Source: Pseudomonas sp. KUIN-1
Lineage (GTDB): Bacteria > Pseudomonadota > Gammaproteobacteria > Pseudomonadales > Pseudomonadaceae
NCBI RefSeq assembly: GCF_009176725.1
Contig: NZ_AP020337.1
Coordinates: forward strand, 2,666,001 to 2,730,000
Length of the DNA: 64,000 bases
Direction of reading: 5' to 3'
Position numbers and translations under genes: made by a program. Within the stretch, counting starts at the first letter, position 1, and every line of letters begins with the position of its first letter. Below the pieces are notes generated by a model that saw nothing but the letters and a program-made list of their open reading frames with translations, searched no databases and was not told the DNA's origin. Below, one piece after another: positions 16,241 to 24,493 of the stretch.

Positions 16241-17554
16241 TCAGCGGGGATGCGAAGCGAACGCCGAGCTGCCCAGCCGGGTCAGTCCGTAAAGCGCAGC
16301 ACCGACCGCCAGCATGATGCCTGCCCGCAGCCAGGTTTCCGGACCTTGCTGAGTGAGCAGCAACAGGCACGAAAGAATGCCCAGCAGCGGGATAACCCAG
16401 TGGACCTGAAAGTGCCCGGCTTCGACCTTGTCGCGCTTGAGTACCAGCACGGCGATGTTCACGCTGAGAAACACGAAGAGCAGCAACAGCACGACGGTTT
16501 CGGCGAGGATGGTCAGGGTGCTGGTGAAGGACAGGGCAATGGCCACCAGTGTGGTCGCCAGAATTGCCAGCCCCGGCGTGCGCCGCTTGGGCAGCACCGA
16601 ACCCATCACCGCAGGTAACAGGCCTTCGCGCGCCATGCCGAAGGTCAGTCGGCTGGCCATGATCATGGTCAGCAGTGCGCCGTTGGCCACCGCAATCAGT
16701 GCAATGACCGCAAACCACGGCGCAGGTATGCCAAGGCCCGAGGCACTGACCACGTCCATCAGGGGGGCTTGCGAATCCTTGAGTTGCTCGACGGGCAGGA
16801 CCATCGCTGCGCCCATGCCAACCAGCATGTACACCGCACCCGCCGCCAGCAGCGCGCCGAACAGGGCACGTGGATAGACCTTGCGCACGTCCTTGATCTC
16901 TTCGGCTAGATTGGCCGAGGTTTCAAACCCCACGAACGAATAGAACGCCAGCAGCGATGCGCCGAGAATCGCCGTCGCAGGCGAGGCGCTATCCAGTTCG
17001 AACACGCGTTGCGGCACGCCTTGGCCCTGGCTGACGAACCACACGGCTGCAGCGATGACCATCAGCAAACCGCTCAGCTCGATGACCGTCATGACCAGGT
17101 TGGCTGAAAGCGATTCCTTGATACCGCGTGCATTGAGCAGGCCGACGATGACCAGAAATGCCACGCAGACCCACTGCGCAGGCCAGTCGAGCAGCGCCTG
17201 GAAGTAGTCGCCGGCGAACGCCACGGCCAGCCCGGCAGCGCTGGTAACGCCTGCTGCGACCATGGAGAAGCCAACCAGAAACGACAGCAGCGGCTTGCCG
17301 AAGGCTTTTTCGGCGTACACCGCGGCACCGCCCGCACGCGGGTATTTGGTCACCAGTTCGGCGTAGGACGCTGCGGTCAACAAGGCAAAGCACAGGGCAA
17401 TCAGCAAGGGCGCCCAGATGGCTCCGCCGACGCGTCCGGCGATCGTGCCGGCCAATGCGTAGACGCCAGCCCCGAGCACGTCGCCAAGGATGAACAGGGT
17501 CAGCATGGGCGCCGTGATTGCCCGGCGCAGCGATGAAGTCTCGGCAGTGGCCAT
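16241..17554 (-). CDS. APC-family amino acid/polyamine permease
   Basis: A 437-residue transporter with twelve predicted membrane helices. The N-terminal segment TLFILGDVLGAGVYALAGTI is the conserved first helix of the amino acid-polyamine-organocation superfamily, and SFVGFETSANLAEEIKDVRK is the helix-6 region found in cationic amino-acid-type members. The ATG at 17554 has AAAGGAA upstream and is preferred to a TTG six bases earlier. Neighbouring genes do not suggest a substrate. Confidence 0.85.
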   Translation of the reverse strand: MATAETSSLRRAITAPMLTLFILGDVLGAGVYALAGTIAGRVGGAIWAPLLIALCFALLTAASYAELVTKYPRAGGAAVYAEKAFGKPLLSFLVGFSMVAAGVTSAAGLAVAFAGDYFQALLDWPAQWVCVAFLVIVGLLNARGIKESLSANLVMTVIELSGLLMVIAAAVWFVSQGQGVPQRVFELDSASPATAILGASLLAFYSFVGFETSANLAEEIKDVRKVYPRALFGALLAAGAVYMLVGMGAAMVLPVEQLKDSQAPLMDVVSASGLGIPAPWFAVIALIAVANGALLTMIMASRLTFGMAREGLLPAVMGSVLPKRRTPGLAILATTLVAIALSFTSTLTILAETVVLLLLFVFLSVNIAVLVLKRDKVEAGHFQVHWVIPLLGILSCLLLLTQQGPETWLRAGIMLAVGAALYGLTRLGSSAFASHPR

Positions 17555-17760
17555 GGTCAAGGATTCCTTTCTCTACAGGTGCGGGTATCAACAGCAGAGC
17601 GTCGCGCGACAGGTAAATTCAAAACGATGGTGGCTGGCCTGGACCAGCGGCGCCGTTTGCCTGCTTGACGCTGAAATAAACGCTGTTGGCAAAAAAGGTG
17701 GAGCATTGCGTCGCGCAGAGGTCTCAATGAGACATTTGATGGATCAGCCAAGAGGCGAAC

Positions 17761-18003
17761 ATGAGTCATAGCAGCCAACAACAGTTCAGGTCGGTCTGGG
17801 CAACCCTGCAAGTGTTACGCAAGGAAGTGGCTGATCTGCAGCTCAGTGAACTCGAGCGTGCCGAAAGCCTGCGCGGTCATCAGACGGTGGACGACAGGGA
17901 GGTCATTCAACAATCGTTCGCGGCGCTGGAACAGGCCATCGATGATATGGAAGTAACGCTTGCTAGCATAGGTGAGGCCACTGGAGAGATCGGCAAGCTT
18001 TGA
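17761..18003 (+). CDS. Small hypothetical protein, helical
   Basis: An 80-residue, Gln- and Glu-rich protein without signal or membrane helix. The sequence from residue 13 to 72 has heptad-like spacing of Leu and Val (LQVLRKEVADLQLSELERAE) and probably forms a helical hairpin or coiled coil. GAGG lies seven bases before the ATG. It is transcribed away from the permease gene. I do not recognise a family. Confidence 0.6.
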   Translation: MSHSSQQQFRSVWATLQVLRKEVADLQLSELERAESLRGHQTVDDREVIQQSFAALEQAIDDMEVTLASIGEATGEIGKL

Positions 18004-18114
18004 GCACATGGCGGTACCGTACTCAAGTGTGCAGCGTGAACCATGAGCGATTTTTCGGGTCTTACTCGGGCTCTGAAATGCATGCCACGCCTTTTCCTCT
18101 CCGAGTCCGTTCTC

Positions 18115-18975
18115 ATGCCCGCATTGCCCCGTTGTTCCTGGCGCATCTGGTTGTATCTGGTCGCTCTGTTGCCGATCTGCGCGAGTCCTGTCAGTGCTGC
18201 CGAAGAACGACAACTGGTCCAGGCAATCAATGATTTTCGCGGCCAGCCGCAGCGTTGCGAAGCGCGTATGACAAACATCTCCAGAGCCCTGGCGCTCAAT
18301 TCCAGCGTGGCACTGCCGATCGGTTTCAGCGGTAATTTACGTGACGCACTCAAGGCAGCCGGCTATCAGGCGGTCACTGTGCGGACCGTACGACTGGCCG
18401 GTGTGCAAAGCGCCGACGCAGCGTTCGACATGCTCAGGAGCCGCTACTGCGGCGCGTTGCTCGACCCGCAATACGCGGACATCGGCATCACCCGGCAGGG
18501 GAGCGACTGGCGTGTGGTGCTGGCGAAACCGTTGATCGACGAGAGCCTTGAAGACGCGCGCTCGGCTGGACGGGCGCTGCTGGCGCAGGTCAACGCCGCG
18601 CGTGCCAAGCCGCGCATGTGTGGCAAGCGGCCTTTCCCGTCGGCTCGGCCGTTGAGCTGGAATACCACCCTGGAAACGGCCGCGCAGGGGCACAGCCAGT
18701 CTATGGCCAGCGAGAATTACTTTACCCATCGCGGTTTCGATAATGACTCGCCGGCAGATCGTGCGCGTGCTGCCGGTTACGGCGGACGGCAGATCGGTGA
18801 AAACATCGCCGCGGGGCAGAGCACGGCCAGCAAGGCCATGGCGAGCTGGCTGGCCAGCCCGGGGCATTGCGCCAACCTGATGAACCCGATGTTTACCGAA
18901 GTCGGCGCGGCTTATGCGACGGCTACCCATGCTGATTACGGTGTGTACTGGACCATGCTGTTTGGTGCGCCCTGA
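18115..18975 (+). CDS. Secreted CAP-domain (SCP/PR-1-like) protein
   Basis: A 286-residue protein with a signal peptide (WRIWLYLVALLPICASPVSA). The C-terminal half is a CAP domain: LSWNTTLETAAQGHSQSMAS, ENYFTHRGFDNDSP, IGENIAAGQ and SWLASPGHCANLMNP. These include the two His and two Glu residues that usually line the CAP cavity. The N-terminal half (about 130 residues) is not a known domain. Bacterial CAP proteins are exported and of mostly unknown role. Two upstream ATGs in frame (18043, 18082) would bury the signal peptide, so 18115 was chosen. Confidence 0.82.
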   Translation: MPALPRCSWRIWLYLVALLPICASPVSAAEERQLVQAINDFRGQPQRCEARMTNISRALALNSSVALPIGFSGNLRDALKAAGYQAVTVRTVRLAGVQSADAAFDMLRSRYCGALLDPQYADIGITRQGSDWRVVLAKPLIDESLEDARSAGRALLAQVNAARAKPRMCGKRPFPSARPLSWNTTLETAAQGHSQSMASENYFTHRGFDNDSPADRARAAGYGGRQIGENIAAGQSTASKAMASWLASPGHCANLMNPMFTEVGAAYATATHADYGVYWTMLFGAP

Positions 18976-19149
18976 TCAGCAGCCAGCACCGTAGCGATCT
19001 TGCTCACCTGGCAGTCAGGCCGTGTACCGTTTGTCGCCTGTTCGATGTTATTTGAAAACCGCCACTGATGAGCAAGGGTCGGTTGTACCACAAGAGGCGC
19101 GCTTGAACGGTGCGTCCGGTGGCAACGTCAGCGAGGTGTAACAGACGCC

Positions 19150-19581
19150 ATGAAACGAACCATTGATGCTGCAGAGCTGAATATCTGTTTCAGCGAGGAC
19201 CTCGAAAAGGTCTTATTCAAGTGGTTCGTTGCCAGCTTTCTGATGGGCAAGCGCATTCAGGCAGACATTGCCTGCGAGGCCTATCGCGTTATCGTCGAGA
19301 AGCATCAGCGTGACACTCCGCGCAAGCTTGCTCACTGCACTCACCGGGAACTGGTCGCCATGCTGGGGCAGGCACATTATGTGCGCTACGACGAGTCAAC
19401 GGCGCATCGACTGTCTGCACTGTGCGCAAAGCTCAATGACGAATATGCGGGCAAGATAGGTCGAATTCGCGAAGTGAGTGAGGATCGGAAGCAATTCGAG
19501 AAGCGACTCTGCGAGTTTGCCGGTGTCGGCCCCAAGACTGTTGAGATATTCATGCGCGAAGCCGGCAAGGTGCTGTATTGA
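19150..19581 (+). CDS. Helix-hairpin-helix DNA-repair-like protein
   Basis: A 143-residue protein ending in EFAGVGPKTVEIFMREAGKV, a helix-hairpin-helix of the endonuclease III/AlkA type (GVGPKTA). Upstream is a helical region with SFLMGKRIQADIACEAYRVI. It is shorter than a DNA glycosylase, and the catalytic Lys/Asp pair and Fe-S cluster of EndoIII are absent, so it is probably a DNA-binding protein rather than a glycosylase. The next gene starts three bases after its stop, which suggests co-expression with the DUF72 protein. Confidence 0.7.
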   Translation: MKRTIDAAELNICFSEDLEKVLFKWFVASFLMGKRIQADIACEAYRVIVEKHQRDTPRKLAHCTHRELVAMLGQAHYVRYDESTAHRLSALCAKLNDEYAGKIGRIREVSEDRKQFEKRLCEFAGVGPKTVEIFMREAGKVLY

Positions 19582-19583
19582 TT

Positions 19584-20318
19584 ATGCCGCCAGTTTATAT
19601 CGGTTGTGCAGGCTGGAGCCTTGCGCGTGAGTACTGGCCCGACTTTCCTGAACAAGGAAGCCATTTGCAACGCTATGCTTCGCGCTTCAACGCGGTCGAG
19701 ATCAACAGCTCGTTCTATCGCCCTCATCGCGCTCAGACCTACGCACGCTGGGCGCAGGCGGTGCCCGCCGGGTTTCGCTTCTCGGTCAAGATGCCGAAAC
19801 TCATTACCCACGAACACCGACTGCGCGAGTGCGAGACCGTTCTGACCATGTTCCTTTCTCAATGCACTGCGCTGGGTGACAAACTGGGCTGTCTGCTGGT
19901 CCAGCTTCCGCCCTCTCTGGACTATGCACCGCAGGTAGCTGAGAGGTTTTTCAGAGCATTACGCAATCAGTACGCCGGCAGCGTGGTATTGGAACCGCGC
20001 CATGAATCCTGGCGGCAGGCTCAGGCGCTGCTGATCGAGCATCACATTGCGCAGGTAGCCGCCGATCCGTCAGTGATCAGTGAAGGGCACCTGCCCGGTG
20101 GGTGGCAGGGTGCTCACTACTGGCGCCTGCACGGGGCGCCGAAAATTTATCACAGTGCCTATTCCGTCGAGCATCTGGAAGGTTTGGCTGGGCGAGCGTC
20201 GGCGTCTGTGGCGCGGGAAATCGAGACTTGGTGCATCTTTGACAACACGGCCAGCGGAGCCGCCGTCCGTGACGCGCTCGCGCTGCAGGCACTGGTTGAG
20301 CGCAACAGGGCTGGGTAA
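19584..20318 (+). CDS. DUF72 (YecE-like) TIM-barrel protein
   Basis: A 244-residue protein with the DUF72 signatures YIGCAGWSLAREYWP at the N-terminus, INSSFYRPHR, FSVKMPKLITHEHRL and EPRHESW, and a CIFDNTASGAA ending. The fold is a TIM barrel; its reaction is unknown. A TTG at 19578 has a better-spaced AAGG and is an alternative start, overlapping the stop of the preceding HhH gene. The close coupling with an HhH protein suggests a nucleic-acid-related role, which is inference only. Confidence 0.85.
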   Translation: MPPVYIGCAGWSLAREYWPDFPEQGSHLQRYASRFNAVEINSSFYRPHRAQTYARWAQAVPAGFRFSVKMPKLITHEHRLRECETVLTMFLSQCTALGDKLGCLLVQLPPSLDYAPQVAERFFRALRNQYAGSVVLEPRHESWRQAQALLIEHHIAQVAADPSVISEGHLPGGWQGAHYWRLHGAPKIYHSAYSVEHLEGLAGRASASVAREIETWCIFDNTASGAAVRDALALQALVERNRAG

Positions 20319-20340
20319 TAGGTGCGAACGGGTGCAGTGC

Positions 20341-20718
20341 TCAGACCTCAAGCAGCTCACTCAACGCTTCGCTCAGTTGCTCGGCACTGAACGGCTTGGC
20401 GACGCAACGCCGGTTGAGCCACGCGTCGGGGATCCCCAGCCGCCCGTACCCCGAACAAAACATGAAGGGTATGCCGCGATCGGCAATGGCGGCGGCTATC
20501 GGAAACGAGTTGCCGCCGATAATGTTGATGTCCAGGATGGCCAGGTCGTACTCGCCGTTACGCGCATATTCGACGCCGTCGTTCAGCGTGCTGGCGTGGT
20601 AGGCGGTCGCAAAACCCAGATCCTCGAGCATCATCTCCATCAACATGGCGAGCATGGTCTCGTCTTCCACCAGGAGCACTTTGGGGTGCGAGGTCCGGTC
20701 GTCTGATTCTGAACTCAT
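20341..20718 (-). CDS. Single-domain response regulator paired with bacteriophytochrome
   Basis: A 125-residue receiver domain without output domain. Acidic pocket Glu-Asp (residues 18-19), phosphorylation site Asp63 (LAILDINIIGG) and Lys108 (CVAKPF) are present. The start overlaps the phytochrome stop (ATGA at 20715-20718), so the two are translationally coupled. Stand-alone receivers next to bacteriophytochromes act as phospho-acceptors in light signalling; the HWE-type kinase module upstream commonly pairs with this kind of receiver. Confidence 0.9.
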   Translation of the reverse strand: MSSESDDRTSHPKVLLVEDETMLAMLMEMMLEDLGFATAYHASTLNDGVEYARNGEYDLAILDINIIGGNSFPIAAAIADRGIPFMFCSGYGRLGIPDAWLNRRCVAKPFSAEQLSEALSELLEV

Positions 20719-23700
20719 AAGCGGCTTTCCGGTTTGTCTGGCCAGGGAATCAGCATTGACCAGATGATTCCTGTACGGGCGAACTGAATGTCGGCCTGGC
20801 CTTTGAGCTCTCGCTCGATGCTGCGGCGTATCAAGCGCAAGCCAAAGCCTTTCACCGTGGTTGCGACGACCGGCGGGCCGCCTGTTTCCTTCCATTCGAT
20901 CTTCAGCGTCGGGGGAGTGTGTTCGGCAGTCAGCGTAGAGGTCACTGTCACCTGACCTGAGGCCGAAGAAAGCGCACCGTGTTGCACTGCATTGGCCATC
21001 AGTTCATGGAGCACCATGGAAAGCGTCAGTGAAAAGCGCGGTTCCAGGGTCACTGGGTCGCCTTCGAAACAGATGCTGTGTGCCCCCGAGTCCACCTCCT
21101 GCAGTTGCTCTATCAGGTCGACCAGTTCGGTGGAAATCCATTCTGTACGCGCCAGTGCATCGTGCGCCTGGCTCAGGGCAAACAGGCGCGCGCCGAAGCT
21201 CTTGTGAAAGGATTCCAGTGACGCAGAGCTGTTGACGGTGAGAGAGGCTATGGCCTGAACGGTCGCCAAGGTGTTTTTTACCCGATGATTCAGTTCGTTG
21301 AGCAATCCGGCGCGGGTCAGCCGGTCTTCCAGTTGCTGGCGTTCCAGTTTGCTGGAGATCGATTGCGCCAGCCGATGGGTCGTACCGCTCTGCTTTAAAA
21401 ATGTCGTTTCGCCAATACTGTCCGCCCCCTGATGTACGGGCAGGGTGAAGGAAAATACGCTTCCCGAATCCAGTGAGCTGTCGGCCCACAGACGCCCGCC
21501 GTGGGCCGTGATAATGCCCTGGCAGATATACAGGCCCAGGCCGTTGCCGCGTGGGTTGCCTTCCTTCACGGACCAGTAGCGCTGGAAAATGAAAGGCAGG
21601 TGTTCGGCCGGAATGCCTATGCCGTCATCACTGACCCTGAACAGCACTTCGTTCTGATCGGCTACCGCATCGATGTTGATTCGGCCACCTTTTGGGGTGA
21701 ACTTGATGGCGTTACCGACCAGATTGGAAAGTACCTGAAAGATTCGTTCCGGGTCCGCATCGATCACCAGGCCTTGCGCGGCGGTGCAGTTGAGCTCGAT
21801 GTTCTTTTCGGTGGTCAGCATCACCAGCAGGCTGCAGGCTTCTTCCAGCAGGCTGGTGACACTCAGCGGCAGGCGCGAAAGCTGGTAGCGGCCGGCTTCG
21901 ATCTGCGCGGTATCGAGCAGGTCTTCCAGGAGGCTGTTCATGCGCGTCGTGGCTTTCTCGATGGTGCCCAGCGCACGCCGGATGTTGCGATTTTCAAAGT
22001 GTGTGTCGCCCACCGCCCAGCTTTGCATCATGCCGCACTGCATGATGATGATCGACATCGGGTTACGCAGGTCATGGGAAACCACGGCGACCAGCTCATC
22101 ACGCAAACGGACCGCTTCCTGTTCGCGCTGCACCTGGCGCTCCAGGTCGCTTTCCAGAGCAGAACGACGAATGTCTTCAGCGCCATAAAGATCTGCGCGC
22201 GACCACGGGCTGGCAATGCCGGTAACCTCTTGCTCCCAGACATCGAAAGACTGCCTTGGGTGCAGACGATGACTCGCGGAACTCTCCGGACGGGTACTGA
22301 CGTGGTGGGTCGGGTTACCGCTCCAGTTCATCGTGGAGGTGAGTTGGGCGCGAAACCACATCACTGCATTATCAATCGGCTTGGGCAGCGTGAACGCGAT
22401 GACGCCGCTTGCGATGTCTCTGTAAACGGCGCTGTCGGAAAGCTCCCTCTGCATGGAGTTGGTGTGGAAAACCCCCAGACCCTGCAAGCCCGTCGCCCGC
22501 TGTCTGGATCGCTGATTGGCCAGGCCGGTGTCGCGTATCCAGGTGTACAGCTCACGCACCTGTTCGATTGAAGGGCAGGTGCCGAACAGATAAACCTGAT
22601 CGTCAATCAGCACCGCGGCACCGTCTGCCAGGGTCAGCGACATGAGAAGCTCGGGCCGGCTCACCAGTCCGTCGAGTACTTCATGATTGGCGCGACTCAT
22701 GGCGTCTGCCAGTTGCCCGAGCAGGACAACTTTCTCTTCCCGCTCGCGCTGGATATTAGTCGCGACAATGGCGGAAATTTTCACCGACAGTAACTGACCG
22801 ATCATCGCACAGGCATCGCGCAACTCTCTGGACACCCGCAACGGTTCGGGGTGGCCGCAGGCAACCAGGCCCCAGAGCTCGCCGCCGTCCAGCAAGGAGA
22901 TACTCATCGACGAGCGCACGCCCATGTTCTTGAGGTATTCGCAATGCACCGGGGACACGCTGCGCAGCGTCGAGAAACCCAGGTCGAGCGGCTGCCCGGT
23001 CGCCGGGCGCAGTGTCGGTATCAGAGGTACGGGAACATAGGTGGCGTCCGGAATCACACGGATCCAGTTCAGCCGATACAGCTCTCGCGCCTGGGCGGGA
23101 ATGTCCGAACCGGGGAAGTTCAGGCCGCTGTAGCTGGGCAGTGGCCCGGTCAGTGCCTGCGCAACGACTTGGCCATGGCCCTCGGGCTCGAACCGGTAAA
23201 TCATGACCCGGTCGTAACCGGTAAGCGCCTGAATCTCGTGCACACTGATATCGAACAGTGTTTCCAGCGTCGTGGCTGCCTGCAGGTTGCGCAATACCCG
23301 GGTAATGATTCTGGACTGCCCATGACCGGTTTCCACGAAGGGCTCCAGCTCGATTATCAGCACATCGTCGGCACGCTGCAGCGAGGCACTGTAGTGGGCT
23401 GTTCCGATCGTCAGTTTTATCGGGTCAATGTGTGGGGCAGCGGGGTGGCCGTACGCATGGTCGATGAGGGCCGACTGTTCGGGCGATAACAGCCATGACA
23501 AAGGCTTGCCCAGCAACTCGTCAGCGGCCATTCCGAATTCTGTTGCGCAATTGGCGCTGACCTGCTCAATGCAAAGGGGATCGCCTGCAACGCTGAGCAG
23601 TACGCCATGCGGCTGAATCGCGCCAGGAACACGGATCGGCTCTCGGGCACATTCGGCAAGCGCAGCTTCAAGCGCTGCGTCAGGCTTTGCATCCAGCATG

Positions 23701-23726
23701 TCCTTGATCAATTGCGTGAACTCCAT
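20715..23726 (-). CDS. bphP: Bacteriophytochrome with two histidine kinase modules
   Basis: A 1003-residue red/far-red photoreceptor kinase. Order: PAS (about 25-130) with the biliverdin-binding Cys26 (ECAREPIRVPG); GAF (about 150-310) with FPGSDIPAQAR (Asp208) and SPVHCEYL (His261); PHY (about 325-510) with tongue motif PRQSF (490-494); a HisKA domain with His551 (VVSHDLRNP) and an ATPase with Asn672 and DGIGIP; then a second HWE/HisKA_2-type kinase with His814 (ELNHRVKNTL) and HELMANAVQHGA (907-918). All key chromophore and kinase residues are present. No haem oxygenase gene (bphO) is adjacent, so biliverdin must come from elsewhere. P. syringae strains are known to carry two bacteriophytochromes; this one corresponds to the type without bphO. 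Confidence 0.92.
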   Translation of the reverse strand: MEFTQLIKDMLDAKPDAALEAALAECAREPIRVPGAIQPHGVLLSVAGDPLCIEQVSANCATEFGMAADELLGKPLSWLLSPEQSALIDHAYGHPAAPHIDPIKLTIGTAHYSASLQRADDVLIIELEPFVETGHGQSRIITRVLRNLQAATTLETLFDISVHEIQALTGYDRVMIYRFEPEGHGQVVAQALTGPLPSYSGLNFPGSDIPAQARELYRLNWIRVIPDATYVPVPLIPTLRPATGQPLDLGFSTLRSVSPVHCEYLKNMGVRSSMSISLLDGGELWGLVACGHPEPLRVSRELRDACAMIGQLLSVKISAIVATNIQREREEKVVLLGQLADAMSRANHEVLDGLVSRPELLMSLTLADGAAVLIDDQVYLFGTCPSIEQVRELYTWIRDTGLANQRSRQRATGLQGLGVFHTNSMQRELSDSAVYRDIASGVIAFTLPKPIDNAVMWFRAQLTSTMNWSGNPTHHVSTRPESSASHRLHPRQSFDVWEQEVTGIASPWSRADLYGAEDIRRSALESDLERQVQREQEAVRLRDELVAVVSHDLRNPMSIIIMQCGMMQSWAVGDTHFENRNIRRALGTIEKATTRMNSLLEDLLDTAQIEAGRYQLSRLPLSVTSLLEEACSLLVMLTTEKNIELNCTAAQGLVIDADPERIFQVLSNLVGNAIKFTPKGGRINIDAVADQNEVLFRVSDDGIGIPAEHLPFIFQRYWSVKEGNPRGNGLGLYICQGIITAHGGRLWADSSLDSGSVFSFTLPVHQGADSIGETTFLKQSGTTHRLAQSISSKLERQQLEDRLTRAGLLNELNHRVKNTLATVQAIASLTVNSSASLESFHKSFGARLFALSQAHDALARTEWISTELVDLIEQLQEVDSGAHSICFEGDPVTLEPRFSLTLSMVLHELMANAVQHGALSSASGQVTVTSTLTAEHTPPTLKIEWKETGGPPVVATTVKGFGLRLIRRSIERELKGQADIQFARTGIIWSMLIPWPDKPESRL

Positions 23727-24100
23727 AGGGTGTTTCAGCCGGGAACAGCCAGCCGCTGCTTGGTACGAAGTGCAGTCGTTCAACGCTAAACGCGGTTCAG
23801 ATGGTTTTTTTGTCGGCCGCAACGAAAATTTGAGCGGCCAGCGGCCCGGATGGACAGCGCAAGAAAATGCGAGGTTGCCGCGAAAGTGCGGCGTGGAGAC
23901 CTGGATAATGCGCTCTGCTGATACAAGCCAGAGATGGAAGGAAGTAGGCCACCATAACAGGTGCCAGTTGCGCGCGTAACTTTAACTGACTATGGCGGAA
24001 AACGCCTGCAGGTTGGCGGATAGGGGCTTTCAAGGCCCTGCCTGCCAGATTTACCGGGTTGTGGGTTACAGGTGAGTCGCGGGCGGACCCACCTGAACAA
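23727..24100. other. Intergenic region, no gene seen
   Basis: This 374-bp stretch lies upstream of the bacteriophytochrome and downstream of a convergently placed small gene. Short frames in it lack ribosome sites and family resemblance. It should hold the bacteriophytochrome promoter, but no clear -35/-10 pair or palindrome stood out. Confidence 0.5.
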
Positions 24101-24337
24101 TCAGCCCTGGCCGTTCAACTTGCGTTCCAGCTCACGATTTTTAGCGCGAAGTGTTTCGGCATCCTGCTCTTTTTCCTTGATGGACGTCGGGGTGATGACC
24201 TTGTCTACGCCTTCGGTTTCGGGGTTTTCCTGCGCAATGTCCTTGCGCACCACATCGACCGGCTTGCCGGACTGGTCTGTCGTTGGCGCGGACTGTTCAG
24301 GCGTGTGGCTGGAAGGCTTGTCAGTATGCTTGCTCAT
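24101..24337 (-). CDS. Small hydrophilic protein, hypothetical
   Basis: A 78-residue, highly charged protein (MSKHTDKPSSHTPEQSAPTT at the start, then a C-terminal helix DAETLRAKNRELERKLNGQG). The tail has a short leucine-heptad pattern and could be a coiled coil. AAAGGAA precedes the ATG at 24337. It is probably intrinsically disordered at the N-terminus. A role is unknown. It lies downstream of mqo on the same strand, beyond a strong terminator. Confidence 0.6.
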   Translation of the reverse strand: MSKHTDKPSSHTPEQSAPTTDQSGKPVDVVRKDIAQENPETEGVDKVITPTSIKEKEQDAETLRAKNRELERKLNGQG

Positions 24338-24445
24338 TGCAGTTCCTTTCTGTGTGTCGTCCTGCTTGGAGGAACGAACGGCGCGAAGAGTTCGACGTGT
24401 TTTCATGTCGGCACGGTTTGCGTGAGAAAGCAGCTGAAAAAAAAA

Positions 24446-24472
24446 GCCCCGCCAGACAAGGTCTGGCGGGGC
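24446..24472 (-). terminator. Strong intrinsic terminator of mqo
   Basis: Arms GCCCCGCCAGAC and GTCTGGCGGGGC make a perfect 12-bp stem with loop AAG. On the minus strand it is followed by nine U residues (24437-24445). It lies 21 bp after the mqo stop codon. Confidence 0.9.
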
Positions 24473-24493
24473 TTTGCTCAAGCTCTGAAAGCC

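Noticed and set aside
19150..19581. Considered an endonuclease III or AlkA-type glycosylase
   Set aside because: The protein is too short and lacks the catalytic Lys/Asp and Fe-S cysteines; only the HhH is present.
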